DNA of 35,528 nucleotides, taken from Prolixibacteraceae bacterium (GTDB lineage Bacteria; Bacteroidota; Bacteroidia; Bacteroidales; Prolixibacteraceae). Where the stretch lies: positions 1 through 35,528 of the forward strand of contig JARKOX010000197.1 of NCBI GenBank assembly GCA_029975525.1. Direction: 5' to 3'. This document shows positions 33,737 to 35,528 of this stretch, one piece after another. The first letter of the stretch is position 1. Each line of letters begins with the position of its first letter. The position numbers were made by a program, and so were the translations under genes. The notes under the pieces are model-generated. The model was not told the origin of the DNA and searched no databases. It saw only the letters and a program-made list of their open reading frames with translations.

Positions 33737-34356
33737 ACGTATTAAATATCAAAGGAAGTGAAACCGGAAGGAAGGTTACCTTAAACGACCAGATTTTCGG
33801 TATTGAGCCCAACGACCATGCCATCTATCTCGATGTAAAACAATATTTGGCAAATCAGCGTCAGGGAACGCATAAAAGCAAAGAACGCAGCGAAGTGGCC
33901 GGAAGTACCAAGAAGATCAAACGGCAAAAAGGTACCGGAGGCGCCCGCGCTGGAGCAATCACTTCACCGTTGTTTGTTGGTGGAGGTAGAATTTTCGGTC
34001 CCCGTCCGCGGAATTACGGTTTCAAACTGAACAAAAAAATCAAAATGCTGGCACGGAAATCTGCTCTTGCCTACAAAGTCAAAGAACAGAACATCGTGGT
34101 GCTTGAAGATTTCAGTTTCGATGTACCCAAAACGCGCGAAATGGTTGCGATCAGTAACAATCTGAAAATCTCGGATAAAAAGTCACTGTTCGTTTTACCA
34201 GCCGAAAATAAAAACATATATTTGTCCTCCAGAAATTTACAGGATGTTTCGGTTGTAACTGCTTCTGAATTAACAACTTATCAGATACTGAACGCCAAAA
34301 CGATTGTTATCCTGGAAGGTTCAGTTGAGAAAATCGAAGAAGTATTCAAGCTTTAA
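33727..34356 (+). CDS. rplD: Ribosomal protein L4
   Basis: The 209-residue 50S protein lines the exit tunnel. [33 protein letters not shown] and [17 protein letters not shown] are the family's tunnel-loop and core motifs. The ATG lies 10 bp inside the end of rplC. Confidence 0.99.
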   Translation: MELNVLNIKGSETGRKVTLNDQIFGIEPNDHAIYLDVKQYLANQRQGTHKSKERSEVAGSTKKIKRQKGTGGARAGAITSPLFVGGGRIFGPRPRNYGFKLNKKIKMLARKSALAYKVKEQNIVVLEDFSFDVPKTREMVAISNNLKISDKKSLFVLPAENKNIYLSSRNLQDVSVVTASELTTYQILNAKTIVILEGSVEKIEEVFKL

Positions 34357-34367
34357 GACCAGTACAG

Positions 34368-34658
34368 ATGGACATTTTAGTAAAACCTATAGTTACCGAA
34401 AAGATGACGGCACAGGGCGAACGGTTCAACCGTTACGGCTTTGTCGTTAATCGCAGGGCAACCAAAGATCAGATTAAAAGGGCTGTTGAAAGCCTTTATA
34501 GTGTGCAGGTTGACTCTGTCAATACCATGATTTACGGTGGGAAGAAAAAAGTGAGGTACACCAAATCCGGCGTGATCAGCGGGAAAACCAGTGCCTACAA
34601 AAAAGCTGTCGTAACTTTGGTGCAAGGAGAAAGTATTGATTTTTACAGTAATATTTAA
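34368..34658 (+). CDS. rplW: Ribosomal protein L23
   Basis: The 96-residue 50S protein sits at the tunnel exit and contacts SRP and trigger factor. ILVKPIVTEKMTAQGERFNRYGFVVNRRATKDQIKRAVE and TMIYGGKKKVRY are characteristic. It lies 11 bp after rplD. Confidence 0.98.
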   Translation: MDILVKPIVTEKMTAQGERFNRYGFVVNRRATKDQIKRAVESLYSVQVDSVNTMIYGGKKKVRYTKSGVISGKTSAYKKAVVTLVQGESIDFYSNI

Positions 34659-34667
34659 TTAATAAAA

Positions 34668-35492
34668 ATGGCAGTAAGAAAACTTAAACCAGTAACACCG
34701 GGTCAAAGGCACAAGATTATTGGCGCCTTTGAAAGCATTACTGCAACTACGCCTGAGAAATCATTGTTGGAGCCCCTGCGGAAATCTGGTGGTCGCAACA
34801 ACCAGGGTCGCATGACAATGAGGTATATAGGTGGGGGACATAAGCGGAAATACCGTATCATTGATTTCAAAAGAAACAAAGACGGCGTTCCCGCAGTTGT
34901 CGAATCCATTCAGTACGATCCGAACCGTACGTCACGCATTGCGCTTCTGGTGTATGAAGACAATGAGAAACGTTACATTTTGGCCCCCAGCGGGTTGCAG
35001 GTTGGCCAAAAAGTGATGAGCGGAAGCGGTATCGAACCCGAAATCGGAAACACCCTCCCTTTGGCTGAAATACCTCTGGGTACCCTTGTCCACAACATTG
35101 AACTTCAGCCCGGACAAGGCGGCATCATGGCACGTAGTGCAGGAACTTATGCTCAGTTGACCTCTCGTGAAGGCCGGTACGCAACCTTAAAATTGCCTTC
35201 CGGCGAAATTCGTATGGTACTTACCACCTGCCGAGCTACGGTAGGTACAGTTGGAAACACCGAGCACAACCTCGAAAAATCGGGTAAAGCCGGCCGCAAC
35301 CGTTGGTTGGGACGCCGTCCGAGAGTGCGTGGGGTAGCGATGAACCCGGTAGATCACCCGATGGGTGGTGGCGAAGGCCGCGCCTCCGGAGGACATCCGC
35401 GTTCACGTAAAGGCTTGCTTGCAAAAGGGTACAAAACCCGTACTCCGAAAAAAGCATCCAACAAGTACATTGTAGAACGAAGGAAGAAATAA
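34668..35492 (+). CDS. rplB: Ribosomal protein L2
   Basis: The 274-residue 50S core protein contains [40 protein letters not shown] and [30 protein letters not shown]. The last contains the conserved His-rich loop near the peptidyl-transferase centre. It lies 9 bp after rplW. Confidence 0.99.
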   Translation: MAVRKLKPVTPGQRHKIIGAFESITATTPEKSLLEPLRKSGGRNNQGRMTMRYIGGGHKRKYRIIDFKRNKDGVPAVVESIQYDPNRTSRIALLVYEDNEKRYILAPSGLQVGQKVMSGSGIEPEIGNTLPLAEIPLGTLVHNIELQPGQGGIMARSAGTYAQLTSREGRYATLKLPSGEIRMVLTTCRATVGTVGNTEHNLEKSGKAGRNRWLGRRPRVRGVAMNPVDHPMGGGEGRASGGHPRSRKGLLAKGYKTRTPKKASNKYIVERRKK

Positions 35493-35509
35493 TTTAAAGA
35501 GGAGAAAAC

Positions 35510-35528
35510 ATGAGTCGTTCATTAAAAA
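35510..35528 (+). CDS. rpsS: Ribosomal protein S19, first six codons (runs off window)
   Basis: ATG at 35510 follows AAAGAGGAG with good spacing, and the codons read MSRSLK, the usual S19 start. Its position after rplB is the conserved S10-operon order. Only the beginning is visible. Confidence 0.9.

Overview
The window comes from a member of the Bacteroidota, probably a Bacteroidales/Marinilabiliales-type glycan degrader. The genus is inferred, not proven. The support is two tandem SusC/SusD pairs, an ECF-sigma/FecR regulatory couple, TTG-N18-20-TAnnTTTG promoters, few strong Shine-Dalgarno sequences, and a str operon that runs from fusA straight into rpsJ with no tuf gene.

Layout. (1) 1-1335: the 5' part of a DUF4199 membrane protein gene (minus), then the small SRP RNA, tRNA-Thr(TGT) and tRNA-Tyr(GTA) on the plus strand. 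A tandem array follows in which the tRNA-Tyr 3' half plus terminator is repeated. (2) 1508-25146: one long minus-strand polysaccharide utilization locus (PUL). In transcription order it reads ECF sigma, FecR anti-sigma, SusC1 (with STN signalling domain), SusD1, SusC2 (no STN), SusD2 (with an extra inserted beta-sandwich), a 330-aa lipoprotein of unknown function, a DUF5722-like enzyme, a GH71/GH99-like enzyme, a GH106 alpha-L-rhamnosidase and a second GH71/GH99-like enzyme. (3) 25147-25779: a gene-poor gap holding a diverged copy of the tRNA-Tyr-associated repeat. (4) 25780-29369: a C39-peptidase ABC exporter and its HlyD-type adaptor. (5) 29571-35528: rpsL, rpsG, fusA, rpsJ, rplC, rplD, rplW, rplB and the start of rpsS.

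How it works together. The PUL looks like an inducible outer-membrane system. STN-bearing SusC1 would sense its ligand and signal through FecR to release the ECF sigma, which would switch on the locus. The SusCD pairs would bind and import oligosaccharides, and surface or periplasmic enzymes would trim them. The only firmly recognised specificity is alpha-L-rhamnosidase, so the target is probably a rhamnose-containing glycan. No sulfatase or recognisable polysaccharide lyase is present.

The most notable points are these. The PUL is bracketed by copies of a structured repeat derived from the tRNA-Tyr 3' end, as an integrated island would be, although no integrase is present. SusD2 carries an inserted domain that resembles the N-terminal domain of the DUF5722-like enzyme in the same operon. 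Several enzymes of the locus have no assigned activity.
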